Shown in pieces: positions 1 to 7,400 of a stretch of DNA of 8,822 bases. Origin of the DNA: Clostridia bacterium (GTDB lineage Bacteria > Bacillota > Clostridia > Oscillospirales > Acutalibacteraceae); the NCBI GenBank assembly GCA_900755895.1, contig CAAEIG010000091.1, forward strand, positions 1 through 8,822, read 5' to 3'. Each line of letters starts with the position of its first letter. Position 1 is the stretch's first letter. The translations under genes and the position numbers were made by a program. The notes under the pieces were generated by a model, which searched no databases, had not been told where the DNA came from, and saw nothing but the letters and a program-made list of their open reading frames with translations.

Positions 1-1955
1 ACCGGGCCCGGCGGAGCCGCAAAAGCCATATTGCCGTAGGTGGGGGTCTGGAAGAGATTCTGGGCGATCATGTTTCCTCCCAGCAGGCAGGTATAGACCG
101 CCACCAGGATGGCGCAAACCCGCGGCGCCCAGGTCTGGATTCTCACCCGGCCGGGCAGCAGGGGCAGCGTCCCGCCGCAGCACACGCTGATCAGCGCAAA
201 GGCCGCAAAAGCCAGCGGCAGGTAGAAGTTGCTGGAAAACACGACCTCCACAGCCGCGTGGCCCGCCATGAACACAAGGCAGGCCCCTAAGGCGGGGGTC
301 AGCGGGTGAGACTCCTCCCGGCGCAGGCTCTTCCAAACAGCCGCCGCCGAGACGAGCAGCACACCCAAAAACAGGATCAGTCCCACCACGCCTGTCTCAA
401 TCAGAGACTGGATATAGTGGTTGTGGACATACCGGGTGGTGTAGTAGAAGGACTGGACGCTGGCGTAGCCGTTCTCAAAGGCTCCCATGCCAAGGCCCAC
501 GATTGGCGAGCGCTGAAAGAGCTTCATGCCGTCCTCAAAGAACACCACACGCTGAATGGCGTTCTGGTTGGCGAACAGACCTTGGAGACGGTTGGCCATA
601 AAGCCGGGCAGGAGCTTATACCCCAGTTTGATGGAACCGCTCCCGGCATCCCCCTGGTAGGTCGCGGAGTCGAATTCCGTTCCCTCCGAGGAGGAGAAAT
701 TGAAGTAGAGGACCAAGCTGTCCTCCGGCACTGTGAACTGGGCTCCCTGCGCGTCTCCCCGGTAAAGTACCGTGCTGGTGTGCATCATGGTATCCTGGCG
801 GTTCTGGCTCTCGATGGTCACGGACAGACCGCCGGTAGACTCCACCTGAAGGGTATAGGTCCCGGGGTCCGGATAGGCGGAGCGCCGCAGCCCCTCCCCG
901 GCCTCCAAGGTCACCCCGCCGGTCACGTTCATTGCCAGCGCCACATACAGCGCCGCCAGAGCCAGCACCGCCGCAATCAGTCCAAACACCGCGCGGCCAT
1001 GGGCGGCCAGGCGCTGCGACAGCTTTTGTCCAATAAAGCGGTCCGCCACAACCAGCAGGGCGGCCTCCGCCGCCGCGCAGATCAGGGGAACCGGCTGGAT
1101 GCCGTCCCACGCATCAAAAGCGGTCATATACACCGGAAATACCGCCGCCACCGTTAAAATCAGCGTCTCCAGCATCAGGATCAGCAGAGAGGCGCGGCGG
1201 GAGGAGCGCTCTAAAATCAGGTAGATCACAAACGCCAGAGCGATCATGCCCGTGGCGCCCATACTGAACGCCAAGACAAAGGAGAGCGCGTTCAGCGCCA
1301 GACACACCAGATGGAACCGGCGCTCCCCCTCTCTCTGCGCGGACACAGCCATTCCCAGAGAAATCAGCACACCGATTCCCACACAGCCGGCAAAGATATT
1401 GGGGTTGTCAAAAAAGGAGGTCATACGCACCCCAGCCTCCACGCCGGTCAACTGGGAGTAGGCGGTGGTAAACATCTCCAAAAACGCCTGGACCGCTCCG
1501 CTGAGTATCCTGGTGGAGATCAGGTCGATACTGAACAGCCCGGCAAACGCGGTACAGCCCTCCAGGAGCATGGCCGCCCGGCGCCCCGTCTCCTGCCCAT
1601 TCTCTTTGGAGAGGGCCAGGATCAGCACAAATACGCCAAATGAAATCAGTACTTTTAAAAATTCATACAGAGCAAACTTGCCCGACACAGCGTATAACGT
1701 GGATATCCCATCCATCAGCACCCACAGGGCAACGGCCCCCGCAACCCAGGTCAGGCGCCCCCTCAGACGGTCCCCCCCAGCCAGCAGCGCCGCAATGGTG
1801 GCCAGAGCAGTCAGCGCGGCCACCACCTTAATATTGTTCGAATTCGTCAGACACAGCAGCAAGAACGCCGCCAGAGCGCCTACCGTCAACCAGACCAATT
1901 CTTTTCGCGGACGCACAGCAGCGGCCGGCACCGGCTTACGAGTTTTCTTCGACAT
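1..1955 (-). CDS. O-antigen ligase / Wzy-type polymerase-like membrane protein (3' end cut by window edge)
   Basis: The frame is open from the ATG at 1955 to the window edge, so 651 codons are visible and the C-terminus is missing. The protein is strongly hydrophobic, with about 10 likely membrane helices before residue 342 and about three after residue 513. Hallmarks of the O-antigen ligase/polymerase superfamily (Wzy_C) are an early loop with FDNPN at residues 182-186 and a late motif RYVHNHYIQ (508-516) followed by IETG (519-522), where the His-rich motif is expected to be functionally essential. Such proteins join or polymerise lipid-linked glycans on the outer face of the membrane. Residues about 344-446 form an unusual non-membrane beta-rich insert. 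It is the second gene of an operon: the start lies 17 bases after the transferase stop, with a strong ribosome site in the gap. In a Gram-positive cell a polymerase or a ligase to a wall acceptor is equally possible. Family call is firm, exact substrate unknown. Confidence 0.85.
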   Translation of the reverse strand, partial: MSKKTRKPVPAAAVRPRKELVWLTVGALAAFLLLCLTNSNNIKVVAALTALATIAALLAGGDRLRGRLTWVAGAVALWVLMDGISTLYAVSGKFALYEFLKVLISFGVFVLILALSKENGQETGRRAAMLLEGCTAFAGLFSIDLISTRILSGAVQAFLEMFTTAYSQLTGVEAGVRMTSFFDNPNIFAGCVGIGVLISLGMAVSAQREGERRFHLVCLALNALSFVLAFSMGATGMIALAFVIYLILERSSRRASLLILMLETLILTVAAVFPVYMTAFDAWDGIQPVPLICAAAEAALLVVADRFIGQKLSQRLAAHGRAVFGLIAAVLALAALYVALAMNVTGGVTLEAGEGLRRSAYPDPGTYTLQVESTGGLSVTIESQNRQDTMMHTSTVLYRGDAQGAQFTVPEDSLVLYFNFSSSEGTEFDSATYQGDAGSGSIKLGYKLLPGFMANRLQGLFANQNAIQRVVFFEDGMKLFQRSPIVGLGMGAFENGYASVQSFYYTTRYVHNHYIQSLIETGVVGLILFLGVLLVSAAAVWKSLRREESHPLTPALGACLVFMAGHAAVEVVFSSNFYLPLAFAAFALISVCCGGTLPLLPGRVRIQTWAPRVCAILVAVYTCLLGGNMIAQNLFQTPTYGNMAFAAPPGP

Positions 1956-1960
1956 GTTAA

Positions 1961-1969
1961 CCTTCCTCC
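1961..1969 (-). promoter_or_regulatory. Ribosome binding site of the ligase-like gene
   Basis: On the minus strand GGAGGAAGG lies 5 bases before the ATG at 1955. It fills most of the 17-base gap after the preceding stop codon, which fixes the start and supports co-transcription with the sugar transferase. Confidence 0.8.
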
Positions 1970-1972
1970 GGA

Positions 1973-3355
1973 TCAGTGCAGTTTTTCTTTATTTACGATT
2001 CCCTTCCAAAGGGTCATCAGCAGGATCTTCACGTCCAGCAGCAGAGTCCAATTCTCAATATAGAAAATGTCGTGCTGGATACGCGCCTTGATGGAAGTGT
2101 CTCCCCTCAAACCATTTACCTGAGCCCAGCCCGTGATCCCGGGCCGCACCTGGTGCTTGACCATATAAAGGGGGACCTCATCTTTGAACTGTTCCACAAA
2201 GTGCGGAATCTCCGGCCTTGGTCCCACCAGGCTCATATCTCCCTTGAGTACGTTGAAAAACTGCGGCAGCTCGTCAATGGAGAACTTTCGGATGAACGCT
2301 CCGAATGCAGTCTTTCGGTCGTCGGAGTTTGTGCTCCATGCGCTGTCCGACCGGCTGTTCACCCGCATGGAACGGAATTTGTACATATAAAATTCCCGCT
2401 TATTCAGCCCTACCCGCTTCTGCTTGAAAATCACTGGCCCCGGTGAACTGAGCTTGACGCCTATCGCCGCGAACAGCATCACCGGAGAGGTGAGCACGAT
2501 CAGAGCCAGAGCCCCCACCACGTCCATGGTTCGCTTTAAAAAAGCATTCCCCAGATTGTCCAGGGGAATCCGCCGTAAGTTGATAATCGGCAGGCCATTG
2601 ATGGAATCAAATTGGGGATGAGCCGGCATATACTGGGCGTAAAACGGGATCATGGAGAGTTTAACTCCACTGGCCTCACAAGCCTGAATCACCCGGGGCA
2701 TGGACGTATACTCCTCTATGTCCAAACCGGCCACAACCTCGTCCGGCCTGTATTCCTCCAGCAGTTCCCGCAGCCGGGAAAAACCGCCCAGGCGGGGTAC
2801 TTCCCGCCAATTTTTCTCGTCAGCCACATAGCCTAGAATCTGAAAACCAAGCTCCGGGCTTCCTCGCACCTCCCGCAGATAGTCCCGGGCCGCCGTGCCG
2901 CTCCCAACAATCAACACTTTTTTCGCGTTATATCCCAAAACGCGGACACGATGGAGTGATTTCCGCAGAACGATCCGCTTCACTCCCAAGCTTCCGTTCA
3001 CCAGAACGAAAAACAGCCCCAGGGCCAGACGCGAGAAATGGATATCCTTCATCAGGAAGAAGCCCATCTGCAACAGTACGAAATCCAGGGTGTTGGCCCA
3101 AAACATCCGCCCCAGCTCCTGGTAGAGGCGAACACTGCGGTGAGACTCATACAGCCCCATGATACTGAAGGTCAATAAATGCAGAGGAATCAGCGCCGCC
3201 GCCACCACAGCATATGCCTGAAAGGGCATCACAGACACCCCGCCAGGCAGCACATAAAAACGCAGCCAATAGCCCGCTAAAAACGACAGAAATACAAGCA
3301 AGCCGTCAATAGCCACATTCAGCCGGTTCAAGAGCCGCTGATTTTCCTGAATCAT
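1973..3355 (-). CDS. Undecaprenyl-phosphate sugar-1-phosphate transferase (WcaJ/CpsE-type polyprenyl glycosylphosphotransferase)
   Basis: This 460-residue protein should transfer a sugar-1-phosphate from a nucleotide sugar to undecaprenyl phosphate, the first committed step of surface polysaccharide assembly. Its layout is the full-length one: about four N-terminal membrane helices (about 12-32, 45-66, 86-102, 108-127), a Rossmann-like central domain with the glycine-rich VLIVGSGTAARD at 147-158, and a C-terminal catalytic domain anchored by the hydrophobic stretch 278-300. Catalytic-domain signatures are all present: KRTMDVVGA (274-282), SSPGPVIFKQKRVG (303-316), KFRSMR (326-331), the Asp-Glu pair D361-E362 in SIDELPQ, GDMSLVGPRPE (372-382) and RPGITGWAQVNGLRG (404-418). 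The length is usual for the family. The ATG at 3355 is preceded by AAGGTGGG at 11 bases. It is the first gene after a consensus promoter and is followed closely by the ligase-like gene. The sugar (glucose, galactose or an amino sugar) cannot be read from the sequence. Confidence 0.95.
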   Translation of the reverse strand: MIQENQRLLNRLNVAIDGLLVFLSFLAGYWLRFYVLPGGVSVMPFQAYAVVAAALIPLHLLTFSIMGLYESHRSVRLYQELGRMFWANTLDFVLLQMGFFLMKDIHFSRLALGLFFVLVNGSLGVKRIVLRKSLHRVRVLGYNAKKVLIVGSGTAARDYLREVRGSPELGFQILGYVADEKNWREVPRLGGFSRLRELLEEYRPDEVVAGLDIEEYTSMPRVIQACEASGVKLSMIPFYAQYMPAHPQFDSINGLPIINLRRIPLDNLGNAFLKRTMDVVGALALIVLTSPVMLFAAIGVKLSSPGPVIFKQKRVGLNKREFYMYKFRSMRVNSRSDSAWSTNSDDRKTAFGAFIRKFSIDELPQFFNVLKGDMSLVGPRPEIPHFVEQFKDEVPLYMVKHQVRPGITGWAQVNGLRGDTSIKARIQHDIFYIENWTLLLDVKILLMTLWKGIVNKEKLH

Positions 3356-3365
3356 GTCCGGTCAT

Positions 3366-3373
3366 CCCACCTT
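3366..3373 (-). promoter_or_regulatory. Ribosome binding site of the sugar transferase
   Basis: AAGGTGGG on the minus strand, 10 to 11 bases upstream of the ATG at 3355. An out-of-frame ATG lies between it and the chosen start, but only the start at 3355 opens the long frame with an N-terminus typical of the family. Confidence 0.55.
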
Positions 3374-3377
3374 AAAT

Positions 3378-3397
3378 TCCGGCCGGTCTCTGCCGGA
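3378..3397 (-). promoter_or_regulatory. Small hairpin in the leader of the polysaccharide operon
   Basis: TCCGGC and GCCGGA form a 6-bp perfect stem with an 8-base loop, inside the roughly 70-base leader between the promoter and the transferase ribosome site. It sits next to that ribosome site and could influence initiation, but such a short stem may be chance. Confidence 0.25.
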
Positions 3398-3432
3398 GCA
3401 TGTTATGTACAAAATTCCTCTCTTAGCGCCTT

Positions 3433-3461
3433 ATTATACCAACGAAAGAAACCCTTGTCAA
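3433..3461 (-). promoter_or_regulatory. Consensus sigma-A promoter of the polysaccharide operon
   Basis: Read on the minus strand, TTGACA (3461-3456) and TATAAT (3438-3433) are both perfect and separated by exactly 17 bases, with a TG one base before the -10 box (extended -10). Transcription would begin near 3426, leaving a leader of about 70 bases before the transferase start. No operator is evident, so expression is probably high unless repressed by an unseen factor or attenuated in the leader. Confidence 0.9.
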
Positions 3462-3489
3462 ATTTCTGCCTCCCCTGTTTCCCCTTGGA

Positions 3490-3499
3490 TGTATATATT
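3490..3499 (+). promoter_or_regulatory. Possible -10 region for the tail-fibre-like gene
   Basis: TGTATATATT gives an AT-rich -10-like box with a TG ahead of it, about 70 bases before the gene start. No convincing -35 box is spaced correctly. The real promoter may differ or need an activator. Confidence 0.25.
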
Positions 3500-3553
3500 T
3501 CAGCAACATTTCTTCCATTTTCACCGAAAGTAGAGCGCTGTTATGCGCGTTTT

Positions 3554-3562
3554 AAAGGAGGT
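3554..3562 (+). promoter_or_regulatory. Ribosome binding site that decides the start of the tail-fibre-like gene
   Basis: AAAGGAGGT, close to a perfect anti-16S match, lies 8 bases before the ATG at 3571. An in-frame TTG at 3562 overlaps this site and cannot be the start. Confidence 0.9.
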
Positions 3563-3570
3563 TGTATTTT

Positions 3571-4173
3571 ATGGCCAGCACACAGACGCCCCACTATCAC
3601 CTGAACCAATGGATTTCCACCGACGCGGTGCAGCGTGTGGAATTCAACCAGAACTTTACCGCCATCGACACCGCGCTGCACACCTTGGACCAGAACCTTC
3701 TTCTGAAGGGGAGCGCGGCCGATTTGGCGGAACTTTCCGCCACTGTGTCAGCGCTGTCCGGCGAGGTAGCCGGGAAGGCGGAGGCCTCCGCCCTGAGCGC
3801 TGTCTCTGCACAAATTCCCCAGCTCGTATTTGGCACTTACACCGGAAACGGAGAGTACGACTCAGACAGCTCCTACACAAGCGTCTCCCAGACCATCAAT
3901 TTGGGATTTAAACCCAAGGCAGTCCTGGTTATGAGCGAGACTGGCGGCATGGACTCCGGTAGCGGCCGGTATTACGGCGGCATGGCCTGGACCGGCAGCA
4001 ATCTGGTCGTTTTCCTGGATACCAACTACGGCGACATCAACGCCAATGTTATTACACTCACCAACTCCGGCTTCACCGTATACGTTCAGAGAGTTCAGAT
4101 GAGTTCCTCCTCTTACCGGTACATCGCTACCAATGAGGCCGGAAGGAAGTACCGCTATCTGGCAATCCGGTGA
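3571..4173 (+). CDS. Phage tail-fibre-like small protein, orphan
   Basis: This 200-residue protein has no signal peptide and no membrane segment. The N-terminus carries a pattern that I know from phage tail fibre and related structural proteins of Clostridia: TPHYHLNQW (6-14), then VEFNQNFTAIDTAL (23-36). A heptad-like, alanine-rich helical stretch follows (about 33-80, with ALSGEV and ALSAVSAQ), likely a trimeric coiled coil. The C-terminal part is beta-rich: FGTYTGNGEY (87-96), then QTINLGFKPKAVLVM (107-121), a repeated theme of phage receptor-binding or tail-tip domains, and a Gly/Ser/Tyr-rich end. The start is set by an excellent ribosome site. No capsid, terminase, holin or other tail gene lies in the window, and the two neighbours are transcribed from the other strand. 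It could be a stray phage gene, a domesticated adhesin or part of a tail-like device encoded elsewhere. The relationship is by resemblance and the function is unknown. Confidence 0.75.
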   Translation: MASTQTPHYHLNQWISTDAVQRVEFNQNFTAIDTALHTLDQNLLLKGSAADLAELSATVSALSGEVAGKAEASALSAVSAQIPQLVFGTYTGNGEYDSDSSYTSVSQTINLGFKPKAVLVMSETGGMDSGSGRYYGGMAWTGSNLVVFLDTNYGDINANVITLTNSGFTVYVQRVQMSSSSYRYIATNEAGRKYRYLAIR

Positions 4174-4209
4174 CCGGCGTGCTGTATTCCATGCAAAAAT
4201 GCCGTTACC

Positions 4210-4230
4210 TTGCGCCGCGCAGCGGCGCAA
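4210..4230. repeat. Perfect inverted repeat, hairpin 1
   Basis: TTGCGCCGC and GCGGCGCAA form a perfect 9-bp GC-rich stem with a 3-base loop. It lies 36 bases after the stop of the tail-fibre-like gene, but only AAAAG follows on the plus strand, so it is not a classical terminator for that gene. Confidence 0.8.
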
Positions 4231-4248
4231 AAGTCCACGCTTCGCTCG

Positions 4249-4277
4249 CCGGAATCCTTGCACAGCAATGCTTCCGG
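4249..4277. repeat. Inverted repeat with internal loop, hairpin 2
   Basis: CCGGAA pairs with TTCCGG. A symmetric 3x3 internal loop then separates an inner TTGC/GCAA stem closed by a 3-base loop. A symmetric internal loop like this fits a conserved RNA fold better than chance. Confidence 0.65.
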
Positions 4278-4292
4278 GGCATTTGATCCCAT

Positions 4293-4317
4293 TCGAGGCG
4301 GGCGGCTGCCCCCTCGA
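4293..4317. repeat. Inverted repeat with one bulge, hairpin 3
   Basis: TCGAGG pairs with CCTCGA and GGGC pairs with GCCC, around a 4-base loop and with a single bulged C at 4299. This gives 10 base pairs, mostly G-C. Confidence 0.65.
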
Positions 4318-4375
4318 GCTCCCCCGCCCTGGACTCAGACGGATTTGACTCTGCGCAGGTTTTTCAACAAACTGA

Positions 4376-4406
4376 GAAGCCGCGGTTCAAGTTGAACCGC
4401 GGCTTC
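4376..4406. terminator. Probable bidirectional intrinsic terminator
   Basis: GAAGCCGCGGTTCAA and its exact reverse complement form a 15-bp arm pair around one central base, a very stable hairpin. On the plus strand it runs into TTCTTTATT, serving the tail-fibre-like gene. On the minus strand it begins 40 bases past the stop of the large hydrolase gene and is followed by a T-rich TCAGTTTGTT. The T tract is better on the plus strand. Confidence 0.85.
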
Positions 4407-4445
4407 TTTATTGGGGCTTTGTTTTATTGTTCAGGGGAATTTTTG

Positions 4446-7400
4446 TTATCCTACCACAGTTTCAGAAAAGTTCATCAGAATCTGCGCAACCTCCGCACGG
4501 GTGGCCGTGCCGGTGGGATCCAGCACGCCATTGCCCTTCCCGGAAAGCAGACCGGCGTTCACCGCCCAGTCCATAGCCTCCAGGGCCCAAGCGGAAATGG
4601 AACCATAGTCCGTGAACTCCTGAATCGACGTGCCGCTCTGAGTGGTGTTATAGCCCCTCATCTGGGCATAACCGTACAGGATCAGCGCCAGCTGCTCCCG
4701 AGTCAGCGGATCGTTGGGAGCAAACTGGGTGGCGTTGTAGCCGCTCACGATCCCGTTGGCGGAAGCCCAAGTCACCGCGTCGGCAAACCAATCACCAGAG
4801 GACACATCCGTGAAGTTCTCGGAGCCGCTCACCGCGGGCTTGTTCGCCATTGCGTACAGAGTCTGTACCACCATAGCACGGGTCAGCGTGTTGTTAGGCG
4901 CAAACTGGGTGGAGGAGATACCGGTCATCAGGCCGTTCTCATACACATAGTTCACCGCCTCGGCGTACCAGGCGCTGGAAGACACGTCGGAGAAGACGGT
5001 CTCGTCCTGCGTGCCGCTGGGCTCATCGGGCTCCTCGGTCTGGCTGCCGTTGTTGCCGGAACTGGAACCGCCGCCGCTGGAACCACCGCCGGAGCTGGAA
5101 TTGCTGACCAGAGTCTCCCGCGGATTGTCGCCGGTATAGCGGTAGATGGGGAAGTTCATGGTCTCCTCGTCATAGTCGATGACGCCGTACTGGTAGAGGC
5201 TTCCGTCATAGCCGTTGGAGTCGGTGACGTCGGGCTCCATCAGCATGGCAATCACGTTGCCGGCTACCTGGTCCATGGGGATCACATAGGCGCCGTTGGA
5301 GAAACGTACCCGCTCGGCGTCCCGCAGGCCGGCCTCAATACCGCGCTCCTCATAAGGACCGACATAGTAGTACTGCTCCAAAGTGGCTCTGGAGCCGTCA
5401 GAGAGACGGTAGTACTCCGCACCCTGATTGTCCAGAATGTACAGGATCTTGTCGATATTCTCCAGATCGGCGGGGATCACATAAGCGGTGGGACGAGTAC
5501 GTCCGCGAACGATGGTGTCATACAGCGCCAGAGTGTTGGTGGAAGAGCTGTACTCCGTACCGTCCATGTTGTACTGCACACGAGTACCAGCATATTCGGT
5601 CTGAACAGCACCGGAAGCGGTCTGATACAGAGCCAGGATGTCGTCTTCCTCACCATAGACCGCGCCGTTGGCGATGGTCTCCTCGCGGGCGTCGGCCACC
5701 AGTTCCTTGATCTCCTCAGAGTGCTCCGCCGCATAGGTCAGATAAGAGAGAACGGCAGTCTCCTGAGAGAATACGCGGCGCTCGAAATTGGTCTTGCCTG
5801 CGCCGATGCCGCGGGTCTCTACCAGGAAGGACAGGCAGTCATACAGGCCGAAGTAAGCCCGGCCAATGGGGTTGTTCGCCGTCTGGCCGTAGTGGTACAC
5901 GCGCAGCCCGGCTTCATCCAACTGCTCAAAGGTGTAGCCGCACATATCCAGAGCAAATTCGGTTACGGCCGCATTGTTGTTCAGGCTGGTGGCGGGGGTG
6001 GTCTGGATGTCGTCCGCGTTGTTCATGTAGCCCGCAGTGTTGGCCCCGTAGAAGGTGAACTCGTGGGTATCCACCACCACTTCCGCCATGAACAGACGGT
6101 AGGCGGTGTGGAGCTGGGCCAGCTCAGCAGCCTTCAGGGACATATGGTCCCGGTTCATGTCGAAACCGTCATAAGTCGCACGGCTGAACAGATAGGAACC
6201 GTCCGGATTGATTCGAGGCACCACAACAATGTTGATATCGTCCAACAGAGCTGCGGTCTCCGGATCGGTGACCAGATCGGTCACTACCACCAGAGCGCCC
6301 TCACCAGCGGCGGGCTCGTTGGGATGGATCTGCGACTGATACCACACAGTGGTCTTGCCGTTGGCGTTGACCAGATCGGCAGCTTCCTCCAGGGTGGCGT
6401 CCTCGGGGATCGCCGTCTCGGTGAAGATGGCCAGAGGGATGTCGAATTTGTAGTTGGGGGTGGTTCCGGCCGAATACAGGTACATGTCGTCACTCTGGGC
6501 ATCCATTTCCTTCATGTACGCTACCATCTCGTCCTGCGTGGTAAACTCATGGGCGGCGTCGGTGCCGTCGAAGGCGGGGGTGGTGTAGCTGTTCGCTTCA
6601 TGAGTGGTACCCTCAACGGAGAAGCGCTGGTCCAAGATCTCGTCGGGCCAGATGCACAGCATGTTGTCCCGGGCATCCATCACATAGGTATCGGGAGCAT
6701 GGCTGGGCTTCACGGTAGGCTGATAGCCGTCGCCGAACGCATCTTCGTTGGTGCCCAGCTTGCCGCCGGTGACCTCCACGGTCATTGTGCCCGCCGCAAT
6801 ATCTTCGTCGGTCACGTTGAAGATCTTCAGGATATTATAGTAGCCGTCGCCGGAGATGTGGTAGCTGTAAGTACCGGCCTTGTTGATAGTGTAGCTGCCG
6901 TCCTCATTGGGCAGAATCTCCTGTAAATAACCGCGGCTGATCATTGTATCCAGCGTGCTGCTGGCAGAGGTGGGGAAGCCGCTGTACAACTCCACCGTTA
7001 CCTCATTTTGGACAATCCCATCCGGATAGGTAAAGGTGAGTTCTGTTTTCGTCTGATCGTCGTAAATTCCCGCGTACTCTACCAGAGCGCCCAGCAAAGC
7101 ATTGCACTGGTTCTGGTCTACGTCTGTACCGCGGGTATCCTCCAGAGCATCCCGCTCCGGGTGCCACTGGAGAGCCAACGCAAACAGGCTGCTCTGGTGC
7201 TCAATGGCCTCCACGATGCCGTCGGAGGACGTGGCCACGATGGTCAGGCCGCCACCCAAATTTTTCGGGTCCACCGCCTGGTGGTGAGCAGTAGCAACCC
7301 ACTCCAGGGTATCTGTGCCAAGAATATCGTACAACCACTTGGATTCCTTGCTGATGGCGATTCCTTCGTTGCCATCACCGCCAGCTAACTCATGGTAACC

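Larger units (their letters stand above)
4174..4375. other. Convergent intergenic region with a run of GC-rich hairpins
   Basis: No believable gene is present here. The segment is instead rich in inverted repeats: a stem at 4210-4230, a second at 4249-4277 and a third at 4293-4317, listed separately, followed by an unremarkable 58-base stretch before the terminator hairpin. The architecture resembles a palindromic extragenic repeat or a structured RNA. Confidence 0.6.

Noticed and set aside
616..1110. Minus-strand frames at 616-1110 and 1114-1305 that might suggest a frameshifted ligase gene
   Set aside because: The frame from the ATG at 1955 stays open to the window edge. I checked that it stays in phase at several points, for example at residues 183, 273, 413 and 511, and the conserved motifs all fall in it.
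306..1157. A 283-codon plus-strand frame across the ligase-like gene
   Set aside because: Its translation is rich in Arg, His, Gln and Gly without domain pattern, and it lies opposite a frame with membrane helices and Wzy_C motifs. It is an antisense shadow.
3562..3570. TTG start for the tail-fibre-like gene at 3562
   Set aside because: It overlaps the ribosome binding site; the ATG at 3571 has ideal spacing.
3571..4173. A diversity-generating retroelement target or an intact prophage around the tail-fibre-like gene
   Set aside because: There is no reverse transcriptase, no template repeat, no second copy of the C-terminal region and no other phage gene in the window.
4210..4230. Hairpin 1 as the terminator of the tail-fibre-like gene
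   Set aside because: It is followed by AAAAG on the plus strand rather than a T tract. On the minus strand the stem arm TTGCGCC is likewise not followed by T residues.
4174..4445. Possible short CRISPR array or tRNA in the convergent intergenic region
   Set aside because: The three hairpins differ in sequence and spacing, so there is no direct repeat unit, and no cloverleaf or CCA end can be drawn.
4392..6926. An 844-codon open frame on the plus strand, opposite the hydrolase gene
   Set aside because: It starts at a TTG inside the terminator hairpin, has no ribosome site, and its Gly/Val/His/Gln-rich translation is what the antisense of a gene with G/C-rich third codon positions gives. The opposite strand carries clear domains and catalytic motifs throughout.
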